In this document: piece by piece, positions 46,542-57,080 of the stretch
How positions within the stretch are numbered: the first letter of the stretch is position 1
Layout: every line of letters starts with the position of its first letter
NCBI GenBank assembly: GCA_001600635.1
Contig: BCKL01000032.1
Coordinates: forward strand, 103,083-167,082
From: Leucosporidium creatinivorum
Lineage: Eukaryota; Basidiomycota; Microbotryomycetes; Leucosporidiales; Leucosporidiaceae
Length of the DNA stretch: 64,000 nucleotides
Direction of reading: 5' to 3'
Position numbers and translations under genes: made by a program
The notes under the pieces: model-generated
The model's input: the letters and a program-made list of their open reading frames with translations, nothing else
What the model was told of the DNA's origin: nothing
Database searches by the model: none

Positions 46542-47150
46542 TCGTCTTTTTTAGCTTCCTCTCATCCTCTGTGACCTGTAATTTGTATCATCTGTCCAAG
46601 CTGATACATTCCTAGTCTGTCATGTGAGTGGGCCAACTTCTGCTGGCCCCGCGCTCTCGACGATGGGGTTCGGCGCTGGCTCGGCCGCGCTCAGCTGTCC
46701 TGCGAAGAGCTTTCGGTGGCGAAGGTCGAGCTAGAGACGCTTCCCGCGCCTTTCTCGATGCTGTTGCAGGGGGAGCTCGCCGGTCTGAAGTACCGGTCGG
46801 TTAGGAAGCCGCTCTCGAGGGAGGTCGGACTCTGCGTGTGAGAAACGAGAGAGCGAGCGCATAGCGCCTAGGTGTACCTTGACAGTTCTTCAGCGGTTGC
46901 CGAAAGATCCAGACTCAGCGGAACACGCTTTTCGTGCTGCCTATGAGCGCAAGCGAGATCAATTTTCTGGCTTAGCCTCGCTGTTCGCTCGTCCTAAACT
47001 CTCGTCCTCCTTCGCCGAGATCGCGAACTCGCATCTCAATACCGGTTCGGTCTAGGCTTCGAGGATGTGTAGACTGATAACTTACACTCCTATGACGTCT
47101 ACGACTCCCCCTTTCACTCCCTCCCTCCCCACTCCTCCCACTCTACTCCC
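46542..47150. other. Convergent spacer holding repeat copy B
   Basis: 609 bp between the 3' ends of the aldolase and the GH125 gene. Besides the repeat copy at 46728-46889 I see no gene. Confidence 0.55.
46728..46889. repeat. Dispersed ~165-bp repeat, copy B
   Basis: Second copy of the element at 42048-42216, same orientation, with small indels. The 38-nt identical core is at 46765-46802, with CGG-TCTGAAGTA-CCG at 46781-46795. It lies between two converging genes, where a promoter role is not obvious. Confidence 0.75.
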
Positions 47151-49135
47151 TCACCTTAGCAAATCGGGCCTCTCTTCGGCGAGCTTGAGCACGAGCTGTC
47201 CGAACATTCCGTTGGCCCATGCAAACCAGGAGCGAGTGTAGTTGTTGGCGTCAGATACGTGGAACGACTCGTGCATGAAGCCTGTGGCCAGAAGTGTCAG
47301 CGCACATAAGAAGAGCAAGAGCGAAAGGCTCACCAGTCCCCGCCGTAATGCTCTTGAGTGTCGAGAGACAGTCAAGAATCTCCTCGTCGTCGTCCGAGGT
47401 GAGAGCCCGAGTAATGATAGACATTGGCCACACGAAACCCTCGCCTGTTCGAGCAAGCGGTCAGTCGGCGCCTCTCTGCTCGGTCGAGGCGAGAGCAAGC
47501 GCACCGATGTGCATCCCTCCAATCCCTTCCCCCATCTTGCCCTTGAAGAACCACTTGTTGCGAGAGGAGAGGATGAGCTTGCGAGTGGCGATGTAGGTAG
47601 GGTGTGAGGATGAGAGGAAGCCTAGGAAGGGGAGGGAGAGGAGGGAGGGGACGTTGGCGTCGTCGGCGATGAGGTGGGAGCCTGTTCGAGAGCAGGAGCA
47701 TCAGTGGTAGTATCGAATACAGCAGCGACGGACTGACCGAAACCGTCGACCTCGTAAGCGAAGACTTGCTCCTCGCTACCCTTCTCAATCCTCACCGTGA
47801 CAACTCCCTCCCTCCAAACAGCTTCCCGTACCTCCTCCCCCAATTCTCTCAGCTCCAAATACATGTTAGACAGCTCCTTTGCTGTATCCGCCTCGAGCTC
47901 GTCGCCTGGGCTCGCGAAAGCCTCCTCGATGATCTCGGCGAGCGAGAGGGCGCCGACGGAAAGGAAGGCGTTCGAGGGGATGAGGAAGGGGAGGACTGTC
48001 GCGTCGTCGGAGGGTCGGAAAGCGGACTTGATGAGTCCTGTGGGATGCGAGAGGCGGATCAGCATCGTCGAGAGAAGCAGACGTAGCGAGCAAGACCCAC
48101 CACACCGCCGAGCTGGCTCTCCCAACCCTCCAAGCGAACGAGTCTCGCTCCCAGCTCTCGTCTCCCGCTCAAAGCGATACACTCCATCCCTCCCCTCGTA
48201 CCTCCCCTCGCCCCTCCAGCTCCACTCTCCGACTCCCTCCTCCTCCTCTTTCGGCCGCTTCGGACCCAGCCATGGCGCGCCGAGTAGTTCCGCCTCCTCA
48301 TCCGATCCCCTCTGCTGTAGCCTACACACTCGGATCGCGAGTCGGACCGCTTCCCTCCATTCCGAGTTGTAGAGCGGGTCTACTCGATGCGAAGAGCGCA
48401 TGAGAGAAGCCGAGAGCGAGAGGAACGAGGCGAGCGAGTCGAGCTCGTATTTCGACTCCCAGACTCGAATGCGCGGTGGTGGACACGGCCTGGGGTGCTT
48501 GTGCTTTCCGGTTGACGTGATGTCCTCTTCTTCTTCGACAGGCGGCGGAGGGTGCACTCGGTCGGTGTTATCGGGCTTGACGGTCGAGGTGGGAGGGATG
48601 AAGGCGTTCGAGAAGGGGTGGAGGAGGATGCAGGAAGCTTGAGAGTACACTGTGCCGAGAAGTAGGCGGTAGAGCGCAGTCCAATCGTGCGAAGAGGTAG
48701 AGGGAGCCGAGAGGAGGGGGAGGTAGGCCGACTGTGAGGGGCCCAGAAGTCAGCGATGAGGTGCAGAGCAATAGCGAGAGTACCTTGCCGCACCACTTGA
48801 GAAGCCGAGTCGCGTAGCCAGGTAGCGGGAATGTCACCTGTACAGTACAAGAGCGAGACGCACGAGAGATGCGGGGAAGTGAGCGTGGAGCTGCCGAAGT
48901 AAAGAGGCTGAAGCTCACCTGTAATGATCCAAGTTGTAGGCTTAGCTCTTGAATGATCCTTCTGTGCTAGATCGCCGTCGTGAGCAAAGACCGTCGTGTC
49001 GAGCGTATTGAGCCAGCACTGCGAGAAGATGGCCCCGAGTTGAGGGTCTCCGATCTGTAGCGAAACGCCCAGCAGCTTCTCTTCGACTAGCTGAGAGGTG
49101 AATGTTCGCTCGGCTGCTGGTGGGCGACCTTTCAT
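47151..49135 (-). CDS. GH125 exo-alpha-1,6-mannosidase family protein
   Basis: The first true ATG gives MKGRPPAAERTFTSQLVEEK. GH125 (formerly DUF1237) marks are QIGDPQLGAIFSQCWLNTLD, WIITGDIPATWLRDSASQVV, FLIPSNAFLSVGALSLAEII, YEVDGFGSHLIADDANVPSL, GEGFVWPMSIITRALTSDDD and the C-terminal GFMHESFHVSDANNYTRSWF then AWANGMFGQLVLKL. The Asp of GDIPATWLRD and the Glu of HESF are in the places of the family's catalytic acid/base pair. These inverting enzymes remove alpha-1,6-mannose from N-glycans or mannan. No signal peptide is visible, so a cytosolic or vacuolar-turnover role is possible. Its middle region has an unusual Pro/Glu-rich insert (PPPPVEEEEDITSTGKHK). Confidence 0.9.
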
Positions 49136-49204
49136 GGCGATGCGAGTGATTGGCAAGAGCTCAAGAGCTGCGAAGTACTGAGCCGCTTCTTGTTCTCCTT
49201 CGTC

Positions 49205-50781
49205 ATGACTTGTTTCTCGTTACGAACACTTCGGCCAGCACTGAGCTACAGCTCGGTAGCTACAACATCGACTGCACCTCCACTCGCTCGCTCCTACGCT
49301 CAGAGCTCCTGGGCAGACGACGGCGACGATGGAAGCTCCTCCTCTTCAACTTCCCCTCGTCGAAAAATCGCTGTACCTCGTCCAGAAAGGAAGCGTATGC
49401 CTCGGAATCCGCCGCCTGGTCCCCCGCCCGACGCGATAGAGATGGCCAAACGGGCGGCGAAGAGGATTCAGCGAGCAGAGCGGTTGGAGAGGAAGGATCT
49501 CACGGCTCAGTTCACTCCTACCAAGACTTGTGAGTCGTAGGCTGATCTCTAACTGGGCTTGGATGCTGACCCTCTGCCCGTACAGACATGGGCGGCTTCA
49601 CCCAACCTCGGCACTTCGCCTTTCTCAACACCCTCGACCCGACTCGCAAGGAAAAGGACTCGCATGCTATTCGCGCCGGACCGGATCGAATCCGCCCCTC
49701 AAACGAAGCCTACGAGCCCCACGTCGTCTACCTCGCCGTCACTCGTTACCCCATGCGCTGGGAGCTCGGTCGAGCCGTTCGGAGGGAGACCTTCGCGGGC
49801 TTCTGCAAGGCCTCGGAGCTCGCTACGAGGTTTAGGGAGTTGAACTATGGCAGGTGGAGGGAGGCGAGGGTGGATATGGTGCAGAAGGCCAAGGGGAGGC
49901 CCAAGGTGCCGGTCGAGAGGGAGGCGGGATGGCAGTGCTTTGACGAGAGCCGGGATTGCTGCGACCATGCCATCTGGCCTGGCAGCCCTCAAGAACGGTC
50001 TGTCCTCAACAAGCCCATCCATGCCGCGAGGTTAGCGAGGAAGAAGGCGCTGGAGGCCGACCCTTCCCTCACCGACGAGGATTTCGGCGGTCCTACGCCT
50101 ACCCTCCTACCTCCCGTCTCCGACTCTTGGACCCCACCACCACCGCCCTACCTCCACCCTCGCTTCATCGTACCCCTCCTCACCATCACCCTCCCCACTC
50201 GCCCTCTCGCCGACACCCTCTGCCGCCTCAGCAGCGCCCACCCCCGAGGACTCACCTTTGTCGCCTCGGTCCCGCACGTCGATCGCAAGGATGGTCCCTC
50301 CTTCTTCCGTCGTCTATTACGCATGCGAGCAGATCGCCTCCGTCATTTGACGGGGCAGATTGTGCAGAAGCTGCAAGGCGTCGGCGGAGGGCTCTTTGGC
50401 GTGAGGTTCAACGCCGAGGATAAGGGGAGGGGAGTTGAGGGCGAGATGTTGGGAGAGGATATCAAAGCGCCAGAGCAGGGGTGGGCGGAGGTTAGGATGT
50501 TGAGTGAGGAGAGCGAGGTGTGGGAGGGGATTGAGGCCAAGGGGTTTAGGGAGAGTTGGGAGGGGTTGGACTCGGTGAGGATCGGTCCCGAGTTGATGGA
50601 GGATGCTAGAGGTCGTGAGGATCAGGCGATAGGCGAGATGGAGGATCTGAGGTGGGTGGAAGTGCACGAGAAGACGGTCGAGCCGGAGAGGAGGGGCAAG
50701 AAGGCGAGTGGGGAGGAGGTCACTGAGGTGGAGCCTGAGAAGGTGGTGGTTGGGGAGCAGGAGAAGGTGCCGAAAGCTTAG
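49205..50781 (+). CDS. Predicted mitochondrial protein of unknown function
   Basis: Two exons (49205-49529, 49586-50781). The N-terminus MTCFSLRTLRPALSYSSVAT with following Ser/Ala/Arg-rich residues and no early acids looks like a presequence. A basic segment (PRPERKRMPRNPPPGPPP, KRAAKRIQRAERLERKDL) follows. The conserved-looking body has HVVYLAVTRYPMRWELGRAV, GFCKASELATRFRELNYGRW, LTFVASVPHVDRKDGPSFFR and GGGLFGVRFNAEDKGRG. The C-terminus is acidic and Lys/Glu-rich. A mitoribosomal or RNA-binding role would suit the composition, but I do not recognise a family. It starts only 69 bp from the divergent GH125 start. Confidence 0.65.
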
Positions 50782-51437
50782 ATCTCTCCCATGTTGCTAT
50801 AGTACCCTACCCAACTCTCCTCCCAGCTCGAGCGAGAGCAACGCCGAGCGAACCGAGTCCCACTGCTAGAATCAGGTGCAGATTTCGCAAAAGTGGTCGG
50901 TAGTTCTATCAAGATGTCAAATTAAGCTGCACCGTGGTCTCGCAAGCGCAAAGTGATGCGAGGCCCCTTTCCATCGCGCCCTCGCCGGCCATCCTGGAAT
51001 TCGCTGCCCAGCCTCTCTTTCCCTTCCTTCCTCATCCAAAGCAAGTCTCTTTCCCCTATCTTTTCTGCTGTACATCACATTCGACCTTCGACGCTCTGCA
51101 CCATCGCCTGCCTGCCTACACCAAGTCGAACGAATCTGCCACCTGAAGGACGAACGATTTTGATGGGCGCCTGCTAGGCGGGACTGGGAGGGTCGCTGCA
51201 GGGCAGGGAGCAGGCGCAGGGGGTGGCTGGAATGTTGGTGCACCCAACGGCGTTGATGTGGTGGATGCTGGAGGGCTTGGACGAGTGCAGGCGCGACCCA
51301 CGAGTGGAGGGGGAACCGCTGCCCGTCTGGGTCGAGGCAGCAGGTCGTCGGCGGCAGGCATAGGCATGCAGAGCACAGCAGGGCTACTCGGACGTTACAG
51401 AGCAGGATTCTAACCTTGCATTTGCCCCTCCCTACAG
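50782..51437. promoter_or_regulatory. Upstream region of eS25, with probable leader intron
   Basis: 656 bp. The eS25 ATG follows directly on a pyrimidine tract and CTACAG, which looks like an acceptor. A 5'-leader exon and intron probably lie here. The antisense Pro-rich ORF at 51116-51376 looks like chance. Confidence 0.45.
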
Positions 51438-51879
51438 ATGGCTAAGGCAGCAGCAGTGTCCACCCAGGGCAAGGCCGGAAAGAAGAAGAAGTGGTCGAAG
51501 GGAAAGGTGCGCTATACTATGCTACACCTCTTCGTAGTAACGACGTGCTGACCCTGCTCTCCGCATCCCTCCAGGTCAAGGACAAGAGCAACAACGCCGT
51601 CATCTGCGACAAGCCCACTTTCGACCGCATCATGAAGGAGGTCCCCACCTTCAAGCTCATCTCGCAGTCGATCCTCATCGACCGCATGAAGATCAACGGA
51701 TCGCTCGCCCGTGTCGCCATCAAGCACCTCGAGCGTGAGGGCCTCATCAAGCCCGTGGTTCACCACACCGCTCAGGTGCGTCCGCTTCCAATCTCGGCTC
51801 TGTCTTAGGGCTCCCGCTGACCTTCCCCTCACTATTACAGCTCGTCTACACCCGTGCTATCGCCGCCGACGCCGAGTAA
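51438..51879 (+). CDS. RPS25: 40S ribosomal protein eS25
   Basis: Three coding exons: 51438-51506, 51575-51775 and 51841-51879. The product begins MAKAAAVSTQGKAGKKKKWS, then KGKVKDKSNNAVICDKPTFD, RIMKEVPTFKLISQSILIDR, MKINGSLARVAIKHLEREGL and IKPVVHHTAQLVYTRAIAA. This is the full eS25 winged-helix protein of the small-subunit head, needed for IRES and some reinitiation events. At 102 residues it is the usual length. The ATG sits at a splice acceptor, as in many fungal ribosomal-protein genes. Confidence 0.97.
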
Positions 51880-53193
51880 ATGGATCCCGATCCCAATTCC
51901 CCCCCTTCGCTTTCCCTCTTTTCTCGACTACTCTCCGGATGATCAATCTTCTACCCTCGTCCATACTGGGGTGCTCGTTCACTCGTGTACTCCTTGTTGG
52001 ACAAATCCGACCCATACCATGCAATCCTAGGCCATCGCGGTACGGAGTGCGAAATCAACAAATCCCCTAAACGCTTTCGAGTCGGCGAATGAGAGGATGA
52101 GAACTGTATGGCGAGCTGAGCCGCTGCAGTGCTTCGCGAGGAATCTGCTCGCTCTTGAGCTTTGATGCTTGGGAGATTCGGCGGGACTTTCAGAGGATGG
52201 CTCCGCTCGGCGCAAGAGAGCTTGTCTGCGATTCGTCTGCGACAGAGATGGCTGCTGGAGCCGACGATGGTCAGCTCACCTGCAGCCTGAGCGAGACGCG
52301 CCGCGACGTCGATCACAGAACCGTAGCCGCGTTGAAAGCATTTAGCAGCGCCGAAGAGAGGTCGGTTCGGCACAACTGGAGGGGCGACAATGATGGGAGA
52401 AGAGGGCGTGCAGTCGGCGGCGGGGACGTAGAGTAAGCCGTGCTCGGAATCCTGACTTCTCGGCGGAGCAGCGTGTTCATGGGCTCGACAAATGCCTCCA
52501 CCGAGCACCCTGACCAGCGCCGAGCTTGCTTGTCGGCGCTGTAAGCGCTTAGTCAGGCTTGCAGAGTCGTGTGTGGACGTCTCACCACTCTAAAAAAAAA
52601 ATGCTTCCGTTCGCGAGAGCGAGCGATAAGGGCCTGGGGCCGGCGCCTAAATGCTGCTGCCCCTGCTCATGCCGAGCTGCTTCAGACCGACCTGGCTTCC
52701 AGCTTGGCTTGCACTGCAGAGAGCAAGCTCCTGTGAGTTTATTCTCGAAGCTGAGGACGTGTAGGAGTGCTGGCAGAGAGCCACTGAGAAGGCGTCGCTT
52801 CTCGGCGAACTGTCGACCTGCTCCGTCGTCTCTCCGGCTTCGTCTGCAGATGCGATCGGGCTGCTGAAGGGCTAGACTTTACTTTCTTAATGTTATCTGC
52901 TGCGTATGACACTCCAGCGCGACCACCACTCCGCTCAACGATCTCAAAAGGTGGTCTCGGCGAAGGCCATCTCGTCGCTGCCGATGCAGTCTCCTCGGCT
53001 CCCTGCCGACGTAGCTGGTCGCTCGAAGTACTGCGGTGCGGATTGAACCGCGCTCTTGAGTACTAGCAGGGTCCGAACTGTCCTGGTAGCCTACAACAAG
53101 CGCAAACTGGCAAAACTTCTGATCTCGGCCCTGAGCTGCTCTACCGGCTCAATGGGGCAGGCAAGGCGCCCAGGTGGCAAAAAAAAAGAGAGA
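51880..53193. other. Gene-poor 1.3-kb stretch
   Basis: No exon chain with the local splice signals could be built. The 185-codon minus-strand frame at 51951-52508 lacks any recognisable domain. A run of nine or more T/A bases precedes the tRNA. Confidence 0.5.
53180..53188 (-). terminator. RNA polymerase III terminator of tRNA-Gly
   Basis: A run of A on the plus strand is a run of eight or more T in the direction of the tRNA, starting a few bases after its 3' end. Confidence 0.8.
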
Positions 53194-53265
53194 TGAAACT
53201 AGGGAGAGTCGAACCCCCGTCCAGGCTATGGGAAAGCCCGATGATAACCGCTACACTATAGTTCC
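53194..53265 (-). tRNA. tRNA-Gly(CCC)
   Basis: 72 nt with discriminator A and no intron. The acceptor stem GGAACTA pairs with TAGTTTC (one G-T). The anticodon stem GGGCT/AGCCT closes the loop TTCCCAT, giving anticodon CCC. The T arm is GGGGG, loop TTCGACT, CTCCC. The D arm contains the B-box partner AGTGTAGCGG, and GGTTCGACTC is the B box. It reads the Gly codon GGG, which matters in a GC-rich genome. Confidence 0.93.
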
Positions 53266-53866
53266 ACAATGAAGCAGCATTAACCCCTGGGCTAATCTGG
53301 AAAATCTGGAAATTCTCGTTTTTTTTCTGTAGGTTGTGGATTGGCAGAGTCACTAGAGCAAATCTACCGATAACTCCAACTAGACGAATTGGCTCATAAG
53401 CCGACTACACCGGTAAGGGTGTCGAATTGGATCCGGCCGACAGGCGTGTTGCTTGCCCAACTGGTTGTCCATAATCCATCATGCGGTGGAGGTGCATGGG
53501 TGAGGGTGGCGGGTGGGGAAGGGGGGTTGGAGCGATTGGGTTTTCTATAACCAACAAAAGTCAACCCGGTTCTGCACAACTTTCGCTTTGGAGGCCGTTC
53601 TTTCGACGGCGGTTCGGCGGGAGGTTCGGCGATCATCCCAGTTCTCCGCCTCGCAAGGTGGGCTCGCACTGGCTGACAGGGGATCGAGGTGGGACATTGT
53701 AGCATCATACAACACCTGTTTGAGCTTTCAGAGTGCTCGGAACTCTGGGTGAATGACACAGTACAAAGTTGCCTCGCTGACCGCTGAGCCTGCTCGGCGC
53801 CGATCCCACTATACAGTTGGCTCATGCAGCAACAGCTACCTTGACGATCAAGTACAACCTTCAAAG
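53266..53866. other. Spacer between tRNA and next gene
   Basis: 601 bp. The 158-codon minus-strand frame at 53394-53870 overlaps the stop of the neighbouring gene and has no recognisable domain, so it is not called. Confidence 0.45.
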
Positions 53867-54778
53867 TCATGATGATGGCGCCCTCCTTCCGACCATCTCC
53901 TGCAGGCAGAGCTGTCAGTGATGCCAGTCGACCGAAAGGAAGGGCTCGGCGCGCGCTTACCCCCTCACTCTCACGAGTCCAGCCCGAGCATCATCGAGCG
54001 GGTCTTTGAGTTGTAGTGTCCAGTGTGGAGTATGAGATCTCCTAAGTTGTGCCCGTATATGCCATACTATGGCAAAAGTCGGCGCGATTTGGAAAGGCGC
54101 GACGAGACATATGTACCTTGCCGAACGTTTCACCACGGTTGAGCCACATGCTGGGAGCCTCCTCCACGCCCATCGTCTCCTCTTCCACTCGGTACACATA
54201 CTGGTACATCTCAGTGATGCCCTTCACAAGCTCTGCGCGAGTATGGCCGAGTGCAGGGTCGCGAGCTCGGAAGCGGAATTTCTCCGGAATGCTGAGGTAG
54301 CGGTCGAGGTGGACGGTGATTGTGGTGGATGGACCTGGTATAAGCACCTCCATGCGCTTCTTTGACTGTGAACGACAGCAAGGTGTCAGCTGAAAGTACC
54401 GTGCTCCGCCATCCCGACCAACATGATGAACGCTCACCCCCATCCTTCTGAGGTCGTTACCTGCACAATACATGGCGCAGTAGCCTAGATCAAGGTCGAC
54501 GGTAGGATCTAGATGCAGTTGAACTCGTCAGCTCTCTCGCTCATGCAGGCGGGGCGCCGTCGATGAGTCGAAACGGTCAATTTACCCTTCCTCGAGCGAG
54601 CCGATTTGCTGTAGGCTCTGACCGGCGCACCAGAGGCGGCGCCCTGGCATCCTGTTCTCTTGCCGAGCTGCGCTGGACCCGCACATCTGAGAGAGGGAGA
54701 TCCGAACGACGGGGAGGCGCGAAAGGCGCTCGGCGCAAGGCTGGCAGCGAGAGGGCGAAGGGCAAGGCGAGATGCCAT
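53867..54778 (-). CDS. Predicted mitochondrial protein of unknown function
   Basis: Starts MASRLALRPLAASLAPSAFR, an Arg/Ser/Ala-rich presequence. After a first intron (donor GTAAATTG) comes DPTVDLDLGYCAMYCAGNDL, then RRMG. After a second: SKKRMEVLIPGPSTTITVHL, DRYLSIPEKFRFRARDPALG, HTRAELVKGITEMYQYVYRV, SMWLNRGETFGK. The last exons are less certain. The best chain uses HTPHWTLQLKDPLDDARAGL then EMVGRRAPSS with TGA at 53869-53867; an alternative stop is at 53993-53991. Exon ends fit local GT/CTGAC/AG rules. I do not recognise the family. Confidence 0.55.
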
Positions 54779-55509
54779 GTCGAGTAGATAGGTGTGCAAG
54801 AGCAGGCAGATGTGGTGGAGGCAAAGAGCAGAGAGGCAACAGGCGCGAGGCAGAGAAGCACTGCTTCCATCCTACTCAACTCGAGCGCCGAGGCCCCGGC
54901 TCGCTTCAGCTCAAGCTCAGCTCATTGACGTTGGAGGTGCTCCCATACTGTCAACCGGCACGGCCACAGCGAGCCCGAAAGAGGTGGGAAGAGACGAGAC
55001 GTAGAGCAGACGGCAGAGACAAGCCAATGGAGAGTTGAAGTCGAAGCAAGAGAAGTCAAGGAGCGACTTCTCGAAACAGGCTCTTGATCTCCCACTCTGG
55101 GAAGGCTACAGGGGGGGATGCCACCGCATCCAGATACTCCTGGTGACTCATTATGGCAATCTGCCATTTCACATGCAAGCTGGACAGTGCAGAGGCCTGC
55201 TTCGGCGGTGGCAAGCGAGCTGCTCGCCTCGAGTTTGTACGGAGGCCAGCCTCTACGTCACGGGTGCGCTAAGCTCAAACAACACCTACTATGCATATAG
55301 GTGTACTCACACACATGTGCCGACCTCTGAGAAGCTCCGTCGAGCGTTGCCGAGCCTCCCCTCGGCGCTCGGCGCAGACGTCTTGCGCTTGCAAGCACCC
55401 TCAACGCCGCCCCCAAATCATGTCAGCTCGGACTTGGAATGAAAGGGAGAGCTCGGGCCTTGAATGTATCATACCACAGTGGTGGGCATCATATACTCCG
55501 CTTGGCACA
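54779..55509. other. Spacer upstream of the LINE fragment
   Basis: 731 bp without a supportable gene. It marks the 5' flank of the truncated LINE, whose own start at about 55510 is approximate. Confidence 0.4.
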
Positions 55510-57080
55510 ATGTTAAATTTGGAGCGACTTGCCGAGCAGCGCTCCCTCTCGACCTCGCTGATGCTCCTTGAAACCCTCCCCTCTCCCCTCTCTTCCACAG
55601 AACAAGCTCAATGGATCGACAACACCGCCCGCCTACGACAACTCGCCCTCACCAACACCCGACTCCTCAACACCCGCGCCCACATCCCCGACCTCGACTC
55701 CGCCAACGAAACCGCCACCGCCGCCTCCATCAAGATCAAGACCCGCCTAAAATCCGACACCTTCTCCTCCATCCGACACCCCGACCACGCCCTCCCACCT
55801 ACTACTGACCTCACCACCGCTCTCTCTCTCACCCAATCCCACTTCCAACGCCACTACACACCTTCCCAAATCGACCCCAACCGCCAACTCTCCTCTCAAA
55901 ACGCCCTACTACACCATCTCGACCGCCCTCCNGCTACCCCCGACCCTCGCCTTGCCCAACGCCTTCCTCGCTCAAAATGGGACGCCCTCTCGGCGCCGTT
56001 CACAGCTCGGGAAGTCCTTTTCGCTATCGACTCTGCTGACAAGGGCCACAGCCCCGGACCATCTGGTATCCCCTANGAGATGTACAAAGCTGAGGCACAA
56101 CTCTTTGCTCCTGTTCTCGCAGCAACCTTCAACNACGTCTGGAANCGCAAGTCTCTCTCCCCCTCCATGGCCTCAGCAACCGTCCGCCTCCTCTTCAAGC
56201 ACAACAAGCCCAACGCCGACCGCTCCAACCTCAACCACTACCGACCCATCACCCTCCGAGAAACCGACTACAAGCTCCTTGCCAAGATCATCGTCGCCCG
56301 CCTCAACACCGTCATCGGCCTCATCCTCCCTCAAGCTCAACACGGCTTCATGCCTCGTAAGCATGCCTCTGATCTTGGGATGTACGCTACACTACTTGTC
56401 GAGGAGATCNCTGCTCGTTCGCTCCCCACAGCCGCTCTCGTCTCGCTCGACCAACGCTCGGCCTACGACTTGGTCGACCACGGCTGGATCCGGCGCACCT
56501 TCTCGGCCTTCAACTTCCCGCCTCGCTTCCTCGATCTCCTCGACACCATCTACGACNNGACCCGCCTCATNGCCTCCTACAACATCAACGGCTTCCTCAC
56601 CAACCCCGTCCAGCTCCTCATCGGTCTCGGCCAAGGCGACCCAGCTTCCTGCCCCGTCTTCAACATCGTCTTCCAGCCCTTCCTGGACGCCCTCATCATC
56701 AGACGTATTGCGCTACAGCTCATCCACTTGAGTCCCCTCCCTCGCTCCGAAGTTCTCACCCACTTCGCGTTCGCTGACGATGTGCTCCTCGCCATCGCTT
56801 CAGCAGGTCAACTCGAGCTCGTCCGTGACCTTGGGGACGACTGGAAAGCGGCTACCAACGGCGAGTTCAACCACGACAAGACCGAGGCCTCAGCAATTGG
56901 ACCCGACTGGCTCACTTCCCCCGGCNCCTCCACCATCTCGACTCGCCACCCCGAGGATCCCCTTGTTTTTGCCGGCTACCCCATCGCCATCGACCACTAC
57001 ACCAACCTCTCCTACTCGACGGCCCTCACCCGCCTCAAGAACGCCATCAACACCGCCTCCCTTCTCCTCACCCCGTCGGC
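55510..57080 (+). mobile_element. 5'-truncated non-LTR (LINE) retrotransposon, reverse transcriptase fragment
   Basis: One open frame encodes LINE-type RT blocks in order: [85 protein letters not shown] and the catalytic FAFADDVLLAIAS. ORF1 and the endonuclease are missing, as expected after incomplete target-primed reverse transcription. Nine of the window's ten ambiguous bases (N) fall inside it, at 55932, 56076, 56134, 56145, 56410, 56557, 56558, 56571 and 56926. These probably reflect collapsed repeat copies. The frame is broken at 57081 by the LTR retrotransposon. Not functional as it stands. Confidence 0.85.

Noticed and set aside
49136-49204. Longer starts for the GH125 and the divergent mitochondrial-type genes
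   Set aside because: Both upstream candidates (49156 and 49190) are TTG codons, so the ATGs at 49135 and 49205 were used.
51951-52508. 185-codon minus-strand ORF downstream of eS25
   Set aside because: No recognisable domain, mixed codon use and no neighbouring exons with good splice sites.
52588-52606. A-rich tract as a retroposon tail
   Set aside because: Only about ten A bases, with no coding remnant upstream and no target duplication seen.
53394-53870. 158-codon minus-strand ORF after the mitochondrial-type gene
   Set aside because: It overlaps the neighbouring stop codon (ATGA) and lacks any family signature. It could be a misread 3' exon, but I could not build a better model.
55291-55509. 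N-terminal part of the long frame leading into the LINE
   Set aside because: The residues before about 55510 do not look like LINE protein, and the frame is open only by chance from an upstream Met.
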